Below are positions 33,290 through 39,303 of a DNA stretch of 41,532 nucleotides, piece after piece. The stretch covers positions 1-41,532 of the IMG/VR virus record IMGVR_UViG_3300042465_003749, one strand, 5' to 3'. The notes below the pieces were generated by a model. That model did no database searches. It was not told where the DNA came from and was given only the letters and a program-made list of their open reading frames with translations. The translations under genes were made by a program, and so were the position numbers. Positions within the stretch are counted from its first letter, which is position 1. Each line of letters starts with the position of its first letter. The stretch is from a virus.

Positions 33290-33955
33290 ATGCGAATTAT
33301 CCCAATTATCCCAATGAGCAAAACACAAGCTGCAATAGCCTGTGGATCACTGACAAGCACAAGCAAAATGCCCTGTAAATCTTACAGTCTGCCCACAGAG
33401 GCTTGCAAAACGGGTTTCAAAATGGCACAGATCGAGGGATCTATATGCTCTATGTGCTACGCAGACAAGGGTTTTTATAAAATGTATGCGAACAACATTA
33501 AACCCGCACAATTTGCCAGGCTTGATAGCATAGACAGCGAATATTGGGTGTCTGGCATGGTGTCCCATATTGGGACAGATCCCTATTTTCGCTGGCATGA
33601 CAGCGGAGATCTGCAAAGCCTGGCACACCTAGAGAAAATTGTCGCTGTGTGCGCTGCCACACCACAGACAAAACACTGGCTGCCAACTAGAGAATTTTCC
33701 ATTGTGAAAGAATTTGCTGCAAAGCATGGAAAAAACGGATTGCCTAAAAATTTAACTGTGCGCTTGTCTGCCATGTACCCTGATAAACCTGTAACTGTGC
33801 CTGTATCGCTGCAGAATGTGCAAAGTGTCACTGTGTCTAATGTGCATACATCAAAGCCCATGGGCAATGTGTGCAAAGCCCCAGCGCAGAGCGGAGAATG
33901 CAGAGAATGCAGAATGTGTTGGTCTAGTGCTGTGGTGTCATATGCGCTGCATTGA
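33290..33955 (+). CDS. GP88-family cysteine-rich protein
   Basis: 221 residues with 10 Cys. Key motifs: C53-x2-C56-Y (ICSMCYADKG), FRWHDSGDLQS (100-110), a WLPTRE stretch, and a C-terminal cluster C195-x8-C204-x2-C207-x2-C210 (GECRECRMCW). These match my memory of the phage gene-product-88 family, whose biochemical role is not established. The CxxC pairs suggest an Fe-S cluster or zinc. Leader TTAGACCGAAAGTAAC is shared with the gene at 32764. It ends just before a strong terminator, within a compositional island downstream of Fur-box-like sites. Confidence 0.7.
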   Translation: MRIIPIIPMSKTQAAIACGSLTSTSKMPCKSYSLPTEACKTGFKMAQIEGSICSMCYADKGFYKMYANNIKPAQFARLDSIDSEYWVSGMVSHIGTDPYFRWHDSGDLQSLAHLEKIVAVCAATPQTKHWLPTREFSIVKEFAAKHGKNGLPKNLTVRLSAMYPDKPVTVPVSLQNVQSVTVSNVHTSKPMGNVCKAPAQSGECRECRMCWSSAVVSYALH

Positions 33956-33972
33956 TTAAATAAACCGATTAA

Positions 33973-33996
33973 AGCCCGTTTTTACGGGTTTTTTTT
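33973..33996 (+). terminator. Strong intrinsic terminator after the GP88-like gene
   Basis: AGCCCGT (33973-33979), a 4-T loop, ACGGGTT (33984-33990), followed by a run of T to 33996. It is a textbook Rho-independent terminator, ending the plus-strand group. Confidence 0.85.
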
Positions 33997-34000
33997 GGTC

Positions 34001-34260
34001 TGCAGGTGCTGGGTTATCCCTGTGCCTGTTTTGCGCTTTGCTGGGTGTCTGGCAGGGTTTAGATGTGCCTGTCTGTGTGGCAGGTGCTGGGTGTCACTGT
34101 GTGCGCTTGTCTGTGTGCCTGTGGTGTCTGCGCTGTGTCTGTGGTGCGCCCTGCTGCGCTGTCTGTGTGCTGTGTGGCAGGTTTTGCCCTGTGTGCTGCG
34201 CTGGGTGTCTGCGCTGTGGTCTGCGCTTATGTGCTGTGCCTGTAGTGCTGGGGTGTGTTT
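34001..34260. other. A-depleted, G/T-rich non-coding tract
   Basis: Only 8 A occur in the 240 bases 34021-34260 on the plus strand; the sequence is built of recurring words such as GGGTGTCTG, TGTGTCTG and GCGCTG. Because stop codons need A, open frames arise in all plus frames, but they have no ribosome sites and no domain-like sequence. Nothing else is recognised here. Confidence 0.6.
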
Positions 34261-34333
34261 TGTCAATAAAAACAAGGGTTTACAGTGTTTTTTTAATGAA
34301 AAAGATTATATGAGATTCTATTTACCCATTAAC

Positions 34334-34403
34334 TTTTTGATTATCTCGATTATGTGGCTGCCACTTTTTGATTATATCGATAATATTATGTCGATTATCT
34401 CGG
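34334..34403. repeat. AT-rich iteron-like direct repeats
   Basis: The unit TTTTTGATTATCTCGATTAT (34334-34353) recurs as TTTTTGATTATATCGATAAT (34365-34384), 31 bases apart, and a further partial unit TCGATTATCTCGG follows at 34391-34403. The spacing of about three turns and the partly palindromic core (TATCGATA) suggest protein-binding iterons, an origin or an operator. Confidence 0.5.
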
Positions 34404-34420
34404 TGCTTTTAAATTTCAAA

Positions 34421-34456
34421 AAGACCCCCCCTCAAAAAGTTTTGGGTTCTCTTTTT
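34421..34456. terminator. Bidirectional terminator between the GT-rich tract and the Dps-like gene
   Basis: A stem CCC-T-CAAAA with TTTTGGG encloses an AG loop. On the plus strand it is followed by TTCTCTTTTTT. On the minus strand the same stem is followed by GGGGTCTTTTTG. It probably ends the leftward early operon and any rightward read-through. Confidence 0.5.
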
Positions 34457-34469
34457 TAATCAGGTCTAA

Positions 34470-34829
34470 TTATGGAAATCTTAGCAGGTAAAGGGTCGAG
34501 TCAATCAATGCTTGAATTTCATCGGCAATGTTCTGTATTTCAGAATCTTGTGGCAAAACCTTGCGTTTCTCTTCAAAGTATTCTGACAGATCACTTAACT
34601 CACGTTTACCTGTCTTCTCAGGTGGGTAATAGTCCACAGGGAATTCAATTGTTGAATCGTAACGGCCTTGAATGGCCTCAACAAGCTCGTCTACTTTGCC
34701 TGGCAGCTCTTCATAGAATTTGCCAAGGGCTTGATGTTCTGCATAAGACTTTGATTGCCAGTGCAAAATGTGGGTGTTTGTCGCTGAGTGCAACAAGGTC
34801 AAAACCAGATCACCAATTTCATTGTCCAT
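34470..34829 (-). CDS. Small helical protein with Dps/ferritin-like ligand pattern (DUF5856-like)
   Basis: 119 residues. H20-x2-H23-W24 then H32, D47 and E51 lie in two helices (NTHILHWQSKSYAEH; GKVDELVEAIQGR). In E. coli Dps the ferroxidase ligands are H51, H63, D67, D78 and E82. Allowing a 3-residue deletion after the first His, H23, H32, D47 and E51 fall on H51, H63, D78 and E82, while D67 corresponds to a Gly. This suggests a shortened Dps-like domain. I associate similar phage proteins with DUF5856. It is the last gene of the leftward early operon. Confidence 0.55.
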   Translation of the reverse strand: MDNEIGDLVLTLLHSATNTHILHWQSKSYAEHQALGKFYEELPGKVDELVEAIQGRYDSTIEFPVDYYPPEKTGKRELSDLSEYFEEKRKVLPQDSEIQNIADEIQALIDSTLYLLRFP

Positions 34830-35205
34830 GTGGGACTCCCAAGTGGGTTAAAACACGCCTTGCTGCTTCTCTGCGCCAAGGTCGCAGGGTTATATTATCT
34901 GCCAAATCCATCCATGCGTGAAGCTGTCTTTTGTAAGCCTCTTGGAATGCTAGATTTTTGGTGTCATAGTCAACGGAGGATGAATCTAACCATGTGTGGC
35001 AATGGTAGCAGCCCCACACTGAATGATGGTCATCGGCCTTGATTGAGCGGCCTTTGCCATGAATTAATAGGTTTGAATGACACGCTACAGTTGTAGACCC
35101 ATCCCCCCCCAAACAATTTTTGGCCACCTGTAAAAGACAAGGCTCACCTTCTGCAAGTTCTAGCAGCTTTTTGTCCCTGAAATATTCATGCTTTTGGTAA
35201 CTCAT
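34819..35205 (-). CDS. YbcO-like nuclease (DUF1364)
   Basis: 128 residues. Metal-binding pattern C23 (EPCLLQ), C31, H43 (VACHSNLLIHG), then C66-x2-C69-H70 (WGCYHCHTWLD) with D74. It matches the lambdoid YbcO/DUF1364 family of HNH-type DNA nucleases. It shares the operon with RusA and the DUF1376 replication gene, as in lambdoid early regions. The start overlaps the previous stop (TAATG). Confidence 0.8.
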   Translation of the reverse strand: MSYQKHEYFRDKKLLELAEGEPCLLQVAKNCLGGDGSTTVACHSNLLIHGKGRSIKADDHHSVWGCYHCHTWLDSSSVDYDTKNLAFQEAYKRQLHAWMDLADNITLRPWRREAARRVLTHLGVPHGQ

Positions 35206-35522
35206 TAAAGCTTCATTTCCACACGTTTTGTGTACTCTTCAGTTTTCCACACTTCCACCCGTAGCTTGGCAGCTTCAAGCTTCCATCTGAGTTCTTCTTC
35301 TTGAGAAATGGCCTCTTTGATCTCAAACAGTAGGGCTACATAGTCTGCATGGGCATAGGCATACATTTCTTTTGCCCCCAATGTGCCTTCCTCGTTGGAC
35401 ATGAGAATGGCCTTTTTTGATTTGCGATACTCTTCTAATTGCACCCTAGTAGCCTTTGCTGCGGCATATTTAGGTGCGTTTGTCAGAATGAAATTGATTG
35501 CTAAGTGTGCGGGATTTTCCAT
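35205..35522 (-). CDS. Conserved hypothetical helical phage protein
   Basis: 105 residues, long charged helices. The C-terminal EEELRWKLEAAKLRVEVWKT with EYTKRVEMKL resembles a frequent phage protein found in recombination or replication operons. It has overlapping start and stop codons with both neighbours (TAATG). Function unknown. Confidence 0.6.
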   Translation of the reverse strand: MENPAHLAINFILTNAPKYAAAKATRVQLEEYRKSKKAILMSNEEGTLGAKEMYAYAHADYVALLFEIKEAISQEEELRWKLEAAKLRVEVWKTEEYTKRVEMKL

Positions 35523-35791
35523 TACATTGCCTCGTTGATTAACTTTTCTATGCCTTTGTCGATGCTGCCATCGCCCATTTCAGTTAAAACTTTCTTTTGT
35601 ACGGAGTTAAGTTCTATTTTGACAATGGTGTTGTAGGGCAGGTATCTGGGTCTGCCAGCGCCTTTACGTTTGCCACCCCAATCCAATACAGGTCTGCCCA
35701 ATTTCTTGGACAGTTCTTCTTTGCGTCTACGCTCCATAATTTCCCACGCCTCGGCCAAAGCTTCAGGTGGGATATTGCTTATCAAGCTCAT
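35522..35791 (-). CDS. Small protein with AT-hook-like motif
   Basis: 89 residues. GGKRKGAGRPRYL (39-51) looks like an AT-hook, often seen in short phage DNA-binding proteins. The N-terminal helix and a C-terminal helical part (VQKKVLTEMGDGSIDKGIEK) follow. The start overlaps the preceding stop (ATGA). Likely binds DNA; possibly a regulator. Confidence 0.6.
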   Translation of the reverse strand: MSLISNIPPEALAEAWEIMERRRKEELSKKLGRPVLDWGGKRKGAGRPRYLPYNTIVKIELNSVQKKVLTEMGDGSIDKGIEKLINEAM

Positions 35792-36027
35792 GGCTCGTAG
35801 TTCTGCATAGCAATAATTTTGTTTTCGTTGATGGCTTTACAACCTTCAACTTCTAACTCTGCAAATTGCTCTGTAGTGATAAACCCAATAACCTCTACAC
35901 CTTCAAATTTAACTGAGTCAATATTCTCGTTATAAGTTCCATCGATGTCTTCCTCATAAGACATGATGACCTGAACGATCTCACTGCCTGGGCCTGTTGT
36001 GGCTTGAAAATTGATTGTGTTTGACAT
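35788..36027 (-). CDS. Small acidic hypothetical protein
   Basis: 79 residues, acidic, beta-strand-rich (GSEIVQVIMSYEEDIDGTYN; VKFEGVEVIGFITTEQFAEL). No family recognised. It carries the leader TAAGGAGAAAGTA before ATG that is shared with four plus-strand early genes, and an operator-like repeat lies 60 bases upstream, so it heads its own sub-operon. Confidence 0.6.
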   Translation of the reverse strand: MSNTINFQATTGPGSEIVQVIMSYEEDIDGTYNENIDSVKFEGVEVIGFITTEQFAELEVEGCKAINENKIIAMQNYEP

Positions 36028-36084
36028 TACTTTCTCCTTAAAAATGTGTTGATGTGGTTACTGTATCTTGAAATCTTGATTATT

Positions 36085-36107
36085 TATATAGGTGTTTACC
36101 CTTAGTC
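36085..36107 (-). promoter_or_regulatory. Operator-like inverted repeat C with -10-like sequence
   Basis: Minus strand reads AAGG-GTAAACA-CCTA followed by TATAAATA, so a -10 (TATATA or TATAAA) overlaps its right end. It lies just downstream of rusA and upstream of the gene at 36027. The remaining 36028-36084 contains only the AAGGAGAAAGTA leader. Confidence 0.55.
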
Positions 36108-36530
36108 TAAATCTTCTCTGACCATGACCTCAACCATGCCAACAGTGCCATAAACCTTAGTAGCGTGTAGCGATACCACCAAGCTATCGTCCACAAACAC
36201 AATGCCATTCATGCCATCAAATATTGCTTTGCAATAATTATCAATGTCACTTTTCTTGGTTGGACGTTCCTGACCCGATAAACAAGCCTGTGTGCGTTTT
36301 TTACTGTATGAAGCTGGAACAGGCAGGGTTATGTAGATATAAGCTCCTACAGGCGTTTCTAGGGGCTCTGAAGCACCCATGGCCAGCTTTGCCGACTCAG
36401 AAACCTTAGACTCGTAATCAACTGTAGCTTTTGGGCTGTAAGTTGACACAAATTTGCCTCGTCTGGCAAACCTTGGTCTGCCTTTTGGTACTGGTGTGCC
36501 TTCCACCATAAATGTGACCATAAAAGTCAT
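36102..36530 (-). CDS. rusA: RusA-type Holliday junction resolvase
   Basis: 142 residues. N-terminal GTPVPKGRPRFARRGKF and the catalytic segment KKSDIDNYCKAIFDGMN with D95, D97 and K101, then VFVDDS (D114/D115), match the RusA ligand and lysine spacing (E. coli D70, D72, K76, D91). It cuts four-way junctions formed in recombination or replication so that DNA can be packaged. The start overlaps the previous stop (ATGA). Confidence 0.9.
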   Translation of the reverse strand: MTFMVTFMVEGTPVPKGRPRFARRGKFVSTYSPKATVDYESKVSESAKLAMGASEPLETPVGAYIYITLPVPASYSKKRTQACLSGQERPTKKSDIDNYCKAIFDGMNGIVFVDDSLVVSLHATKVYGTVGMVEVMVREDLD

Positions 36531-36739
36531 GTCAGTGTCCCATCTTTAATTCTGTTCATGTAATCTCGGATTCTGTCTCTTGCACCGCCGCCATAAATGC
36601 GCTCTGCCCGTTCAAGTCTGGCACGAATTAGGTCCCTATTCTTACCCCACTCCCAATTGCGATAAAGTTCTCTAGCTTCTGCTTGCTCTAGGATAACCCT
36701 GTCGCTTGGACCTTGAATATTACGTCTGCTGTAAGTCAC
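36527..36739 (-). CDS. Small basic hypothetical protein
   Basis: 70 residues from a GTG start, Arg-rich and helical (ARELYRNWEWGKNRDLIRAR; GGGARDRIRDYMNRI). It overlaps the preceding small gene by 20 bases and the next by ATGA. Possibly nucleic-acid binding. No family recognised. Confidence 0.55.
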   Translation of the reverse strand: MTYSRRNIQGPSDRVILEQAEARELYRNWEWGKNRDLIRARLERAERIYGGGARDRIRDYMNRIKDGTLT

Positions 36740-36833
36740 CAGTAAGCTCCAAAGCCATGCGGATTATTTTGTCAGGGTAAGGCACACCATCTTTGACCTT
36801 ATCCAAAATTCTCATTGCTTCTGCGTGTGTCAA
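36720..36833 (-). CDS. 37-residue hypothetical protein
   Basis: Translated from TTG at 36833 (TTGA overlaps the DUF1376 stop): THAEAMRILDKVKDGVPYPD, then KIIRMALELTGDL. The amphipathic pattern 'AE..RILD.V..G.P.PD..I..AL..TGD' is one I recognise from short phage genes placed after replication genes. An internal ATG at 36815 is the alternative start. Role unknown. Confidence 0.5.
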   Translation of the reverse strand: MTHAEAMRILDKVKDGVPYPDKIIRMALELTGDLQQT

Positions 36834-37579
36834 GCTTTTTTCCTTATTTCTTGCATTGCTTGTCTTATGTGGTCGGGCATAGGTGCAGCCTTTAATGCAT
36901 CAGTTTTAATCTTTTCCAATGCAGGGTCTGGCTCATTTTTTGATGGGACTGTAAGTCTCACAATGTCAGCAGGGTTTTGCTTTGGTGCATTAGTGCTTCT
37001 AACCCAATTGCGCCAAGTAGCGAACCAATCCAACTTCACACCCTTTTGACCTGCTTGGGCTATCCAATAATCCTTGAACTGGTCAAAGGTTTTAACAGGA
37101 CTTAGCTCTGGTCTTGTCTCTTGACAGAACTGCTCCCATTCTTTTGGAAAACTAAAATCAGAAGCGAGGCGTTTGCCGAGTGTCTTCTTCTCTTGGTTAT
37201 TGGTTATTGGTTTATGGTTATTGGTTGCTATTGGGGTAGCATTAGGGGGGCTAATAGCCTCCCCATTGGGGGGTGTTCCCCACCTCTTAGCCGCCCCACG
37301 TTTACCTGCTTCAGCAAACTCTTTATATTGCTTGATTTCCTTGTCTGCACGAGGAGAAACAAAGCCATCTTCCGTTGAAATGAAGAACTCATTAAGGACA
37401 GTCATGACATCTTCTTCATGCTCACGCATACCGATCTGACGAGCAATATCTCGGTGTTTTATGGGTTGTTCATGCAAAAAGTAAAAATCTAGCAAACGTC
37501 TGTAAGCTAAATCTTCCATCAAAGAAAGATGATGGGTGTGACTTTTGTAGTCACCTATGTGAAATTGATAGTAGTGCAT
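36830..37579 (-). CDS. DUF1376-type replication protein
   Basis: 249 residues. N-terminal ~90 residues (MHYYQFHIGDYKSHTHHLSL, then RRLLDFYFLHEQPI) are typical of DUF1376 (YdaU-like). This is followed by a Lys/Arg patch (AGKRGAAKRW), a low-complexity Asn/Thr linker (118-130) and a C-terminal part with KGVKLDWFATWRNWVR. These proteins occupy the replication-initiator/primosome position in lambdoid phages. The linker DNA contains iteron-like repeats, as lambda's origin does inside gene O. Confidence 0.75.
   Translation of the reverse strand: MHYYQFHIGDYKSHTHHLSLMEDLAYRRLLDFYFLHEQPIKHRDIARQIGMREHEEDVMTVLNEFFISTEDGFVSPRADKEIKQYKEFAEAGKRGAAKRWGTPPNGEAISPPNATPIATNNHKPITNNQEKKTLGKRLASDFSFPKEWEQFCQETRPELSPVKTFDQFKDYWIAQAGQKGVKLDWFATWRNWVRSTNAPKQNPADIVRLTVPSKNEPDPALEKIKTDALKAAPMPDHIRQAMQEIRKKA
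37194..37233. repeat. Iteron-like repeats inside the DUF1376 gene
   Basis: The plus strand reads a series of TTGGTTAT / TGGTTATTGG / GGTTTATGGTTATTGG, equal to about four AACCAATA units on the coding strand. They encode the Asn/Thr-rich linker. Position within a replication gene makes this a candidate replication origin. Confidence 0.5.
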
Positions 37580-37641
37580 AAAATCCGCTTTTTAAACACC
37601 CTTTAAAGAAACTGCGGCAGGAGAAGGGATAACTCTTTTCA

Positions 37642-37661
37642 ATGGGGAGATCAAGCCCCAT
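37642..37661. other. Hairpin in the gap 37580-37687
   Basis: ATGGGG (37642-37647), an 8-base loop and CCCCAT (37656-37661) make a perfect 6-bp stem. The gap of 108 bases between the zinc-ribbon-like gene and the DUF1376 gene holds no open gene. The hairpin could be an attenuator for the replication gene. Confidence 0.4.
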
Positions 37662-37687
37662 CTAGCCGTGTTTCAAAACAATATAAC

Positions 37688-37885
37688 CTATTTTTGACTA
37701 CGCTTCAAGTTTCTTGTTTGGCTTGTTGAATGCCCAATATGAAAGAATCCGCAATGAGGGCATTTGTAGATCTGGAAAGAATGATCTCTTTTCCTATTAA
37801 TTGTAGATTCAGCTATCGTAAAAGTCGGAAAAGGATGCTTTCCTGCACACTGTACGGCAGCATCAAACTTGTCGGTTGTTTTCAC
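37688..37885 (-). CDS. Small zinc-ribbon-like protein
   Basis: 65 residues from GTG 37885, with Cys13 and CPHC (YKCPHCGFFHIGH), a half zinc-ribbon with following His residues. Basic end (TRNLKRSQK). Start overlaps the winged-helix gene by 23 bases. May bind nucleic acid; no family assigned. Confidence 0.55.
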   Translation of the reverse strand: MKTTDKFDAAVQCAGKHPFPTFTIAESTINRKRDHSFQIYKCPHCGFFHIGHSTSQTRNLKRSQK

Positions 37886-38243
37886 TAGAAACCGCCTTTG
37901 AGTAAGTGGTAAAACTTGGATTCGACTTGTAAAAATTTCGTGCTTGAGCGTTCATTATTCTGTATTCAGCAGGGCTAAATATACCCTTTGCGTTCCTGAT
38001 ATCAAAAGGATTCAATTTGTCTACAGGCTCACTTTGTTTTTTCTCAGTAATCGGGTTGGTTAAAGTGTATTCTGCCACCCAATAACGACCAGGCTTGACC
38101 TGTCTTGTTGTCAGCTCACCTTTGTAACGTAATTTCTTGGCGGTTGACAGAACTGTTTCCTTGGTCATCCCCGTTAAATTGGCCACCTCAACTGAGGTTA
38201 AAGGACCATTTTGCAGGGCATTGATTACTAAGGCTTGGCTCAT
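37863..38243 (-). CDS. Winged-helix DNA-binding protein
   Basis: 126 residues. N-terminal wHTH (residues ~1-60): MSQALVINALQNGPLTSVEV, then LTGMTKETVLSTAKKLRYKG followed by a beta wing GELTTRQVKPGRYWVAEY. The C-terminal half is polar. It lies in the first leftward early operon next to the divergent promoter region, so it is a candidate regulator of the operator-like repeats. Start overlaps the previous stop (ATGA). Confidence 0.65.
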   Translation of the reverse strand: MSQALVINALQNGPLTSVEVANLTGMTKETVLSTAKKLRYKGELTTRQVKPGRYWVAEYTLTNPITEKKQSEPVDKLNPFDIRNAKGIFSPAEYRIMNAQARNFYKSNPSFTTYSKAVSSENNRQV

Positions 38244-38419
38244 TTATACATTCCTGAAATGTTGATGGGTTTGTTTGTGTGAAGCTCTAAGGCTCTGGCC
38301 ATTAAACCAACAATGGCGGCATCTCTGTCGTCAGGGTGGTTGTTGTAAGTTATAACCAAGTTATAAGCGTATGCCAATAGAGCTTGGGCGCAATCGTGTT
38401 CGGTTTGTTCGATGTTCAT
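38240..38419 (-). CDS. 59-residue hypothetical early protein
   Basis: Begins MNIEQTEHDCAQALLAYAYN and continues with helices (RDAAIVGLMARALELHTNKP). Its stop overlaps the next ATG (ATGA). It is the first gene of the leftward early operon. No Shine-Dalgarno is evident: a possible -10 (TATGAT, 38432-38427) lies so close that the transcript may start at or next to the ATG. Confidence 0.6.
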   Translation of the reverse strand: MNIEQTEHDCAQALLAYAYNLVITYNNHPDDRDAAIVGLMARALELHTNKPINISGMYK

Positions 38420-38520
38420 GCAAAAATCATAGTGTTGTTTTTTTGTCTGTCTATTAGGGTTTATCCTAATACAAATAATTTAAAAAGCATGGCATATTAG
38501 AGGCTCTTAAGGAGAAAGTA
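38420..38520. promoter_or_regulatory. Divergent early control region with operator-like repeat B
   Basis: Repeat B is TTAGG-GTTTAT-CCTAA (about 38454-38469). Rightward: TTGTCT, an 18-base spacer containing B, then TAATAC as -10, followed by the leader AAGGAGAAAGTA before ATG 38521. Leftward: TAGACA, a 16-base spacer, then TATGAT (38432-38427). One regulator at B could control both early operons. Confidence 0.55.
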
Positions 38521-38721
38521 ATGGCAACACTAAACGGCAGAAAGGTTATTGACATTGAAGTAGATGGTGTCGATATTAGGGATTATCCCGATTTCAGCGA
38601 TGCGTATTTTTGTTACGCTTGCTATGAGGATGGCACACCACTGACTGATGACGAGCTTGACAAGCTTACAGAAGACAATGGCGACCTCGTGTACGAAAAA
38701 GCGTACGATTCACTTCACTAA
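38521..38721 (+). CDS. Acidic 66-residue early protein
   Basis: 18 Asp/Glu against 5 Lys/Arg; sequence features YFCYACYEDG and a C-terminal acidic stretch (DDELDKLTEDNGD). No family recognised. First gene of the rightward early operon with leader TTAAGGAGAAAGTA. Early, acidic and small: a host-takeover protein is possible. Confidence 0.65.
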   Translation: MATLNGRKVIDIEVDGVDIRDYPDFSDAYFCYACYEDGTPLTDDELDKLTEDNGDLVYEKAYDSLH

Positions 38722-38733
38722 GGAGAAAGTAAA

Positions 38734-38907
38734 ATGAGTTATGCAACAGAAATTGAAATCACTAAAGTTTTAAATGTAGAAGTTACCTCTGTAGAGGATA
38801 GAACTTCAGGCATTTGCCGAGAAATTCTTATTGAATCAGAAAATGGTAATTTAAGAATTAAACTTTATGCAAATAATGATAAAGCAGAAATCCAAGTTTT
38901 AATTTAA
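38734..38907 (+). CDS. 57-residue hypothetical early protein
   Basis: Begins MSYATEIEITKVLNVEVTSV and ends NDKAEIQVLI; beta-rich and acidic. It has the same leader AAGGAGAAAGTAAA before ATG as its neighbours. No family recognised. Confidence 0.6.
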   Translation: MSYATEIEITKVLNVEVTSVEDRTSGICREILIESENGNLRIKLYANNDKAEIQVLI

Positions 38908-38917
38908 GGAGAAAGTA

Positions 38918-39088
38918 ATGAACATCACAAAACTCAAATATGTCCGTCAATTGTTTGTAACGTATGACGCACCCCCCCAAACAATTCGCAGCTACCAACG
39001 TCAATGGATTCGCTCTGTTCGATATCTTGGCGACAACTGGTTGTTGGCTAAGAAAGTAGAAAAATTTGAAACTCCAAAATCTAATTGA
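38918..39088 (+). CDS. 56-residue basic early protein
   Basis: Begins MNITKLKYVRQLFVTYDAPP, followed by QTIRSYQRQWIRSVRYLGDN and a Lys-rich end. Ten or more basic residues suggest nucleic-acid binding. Leader TTAAGGAGAAAGTA before ATG. No family recognised. Confidence 0.6.
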   Translation: MNITKLKYVRQLFVTYDAPPQTIRSYQRQWIRSVRYLGDNWLLAKKVEKFETPKSN

Positions 39089-39104
39089 TAGGCAGGGTGA
39101 TATT

Positions 39105-39302
39105 GTGAACAACTACATCATCGAATACAAAGAAGAGTACGCCAACACAAAGTACTGCCCATATTGCGTTCAACCTAAAGGACAGAAGCTTGTCTGTTGC
39201 GGTGAGATGGATTGGGTAGATTTCAAAGACCTTGATGACAACACTCAACTAGAGATCATCAAGGAAGAATATGACAATGCATTCAAAAACCACAAGGTAT
39301 AA
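39105..39302 (+). CDS. Small CxxC zinc-finger-like protein
   Basis: 65 residues from GTG 39105 (an ATG at 39066 would overlap the previous gene by 23 bases and has no better ribosome site). Contains YCPYCVQPKGQKLVCCGE: CxxC plus CC, a four-cysteine zinc site. The rest is acidic (DFKDLDDNTQLEII). Found next to the annealing protein. Role unknown. Confidence 0.6.
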   Translation: MNNYIIEYKEEYANTKYCPYCVQPKGQKLVCCGEMDWVDFKDLDDNTQLEIIKEEYDNAFKNHKV

Positions 39303-39303
39303 C

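Noticed and set aside
34334-34403. CRISPR-like array
   Set aside because: Only two or three short repeats without regular spacers.
33995-34459. Open frame of 154 codons rich in Cys, Leu and Trp
   Set aside because: It lies in the A-poor tract where stop codons are rare in every frame, begins at TTG, has no ribosome site and follows a terminator.
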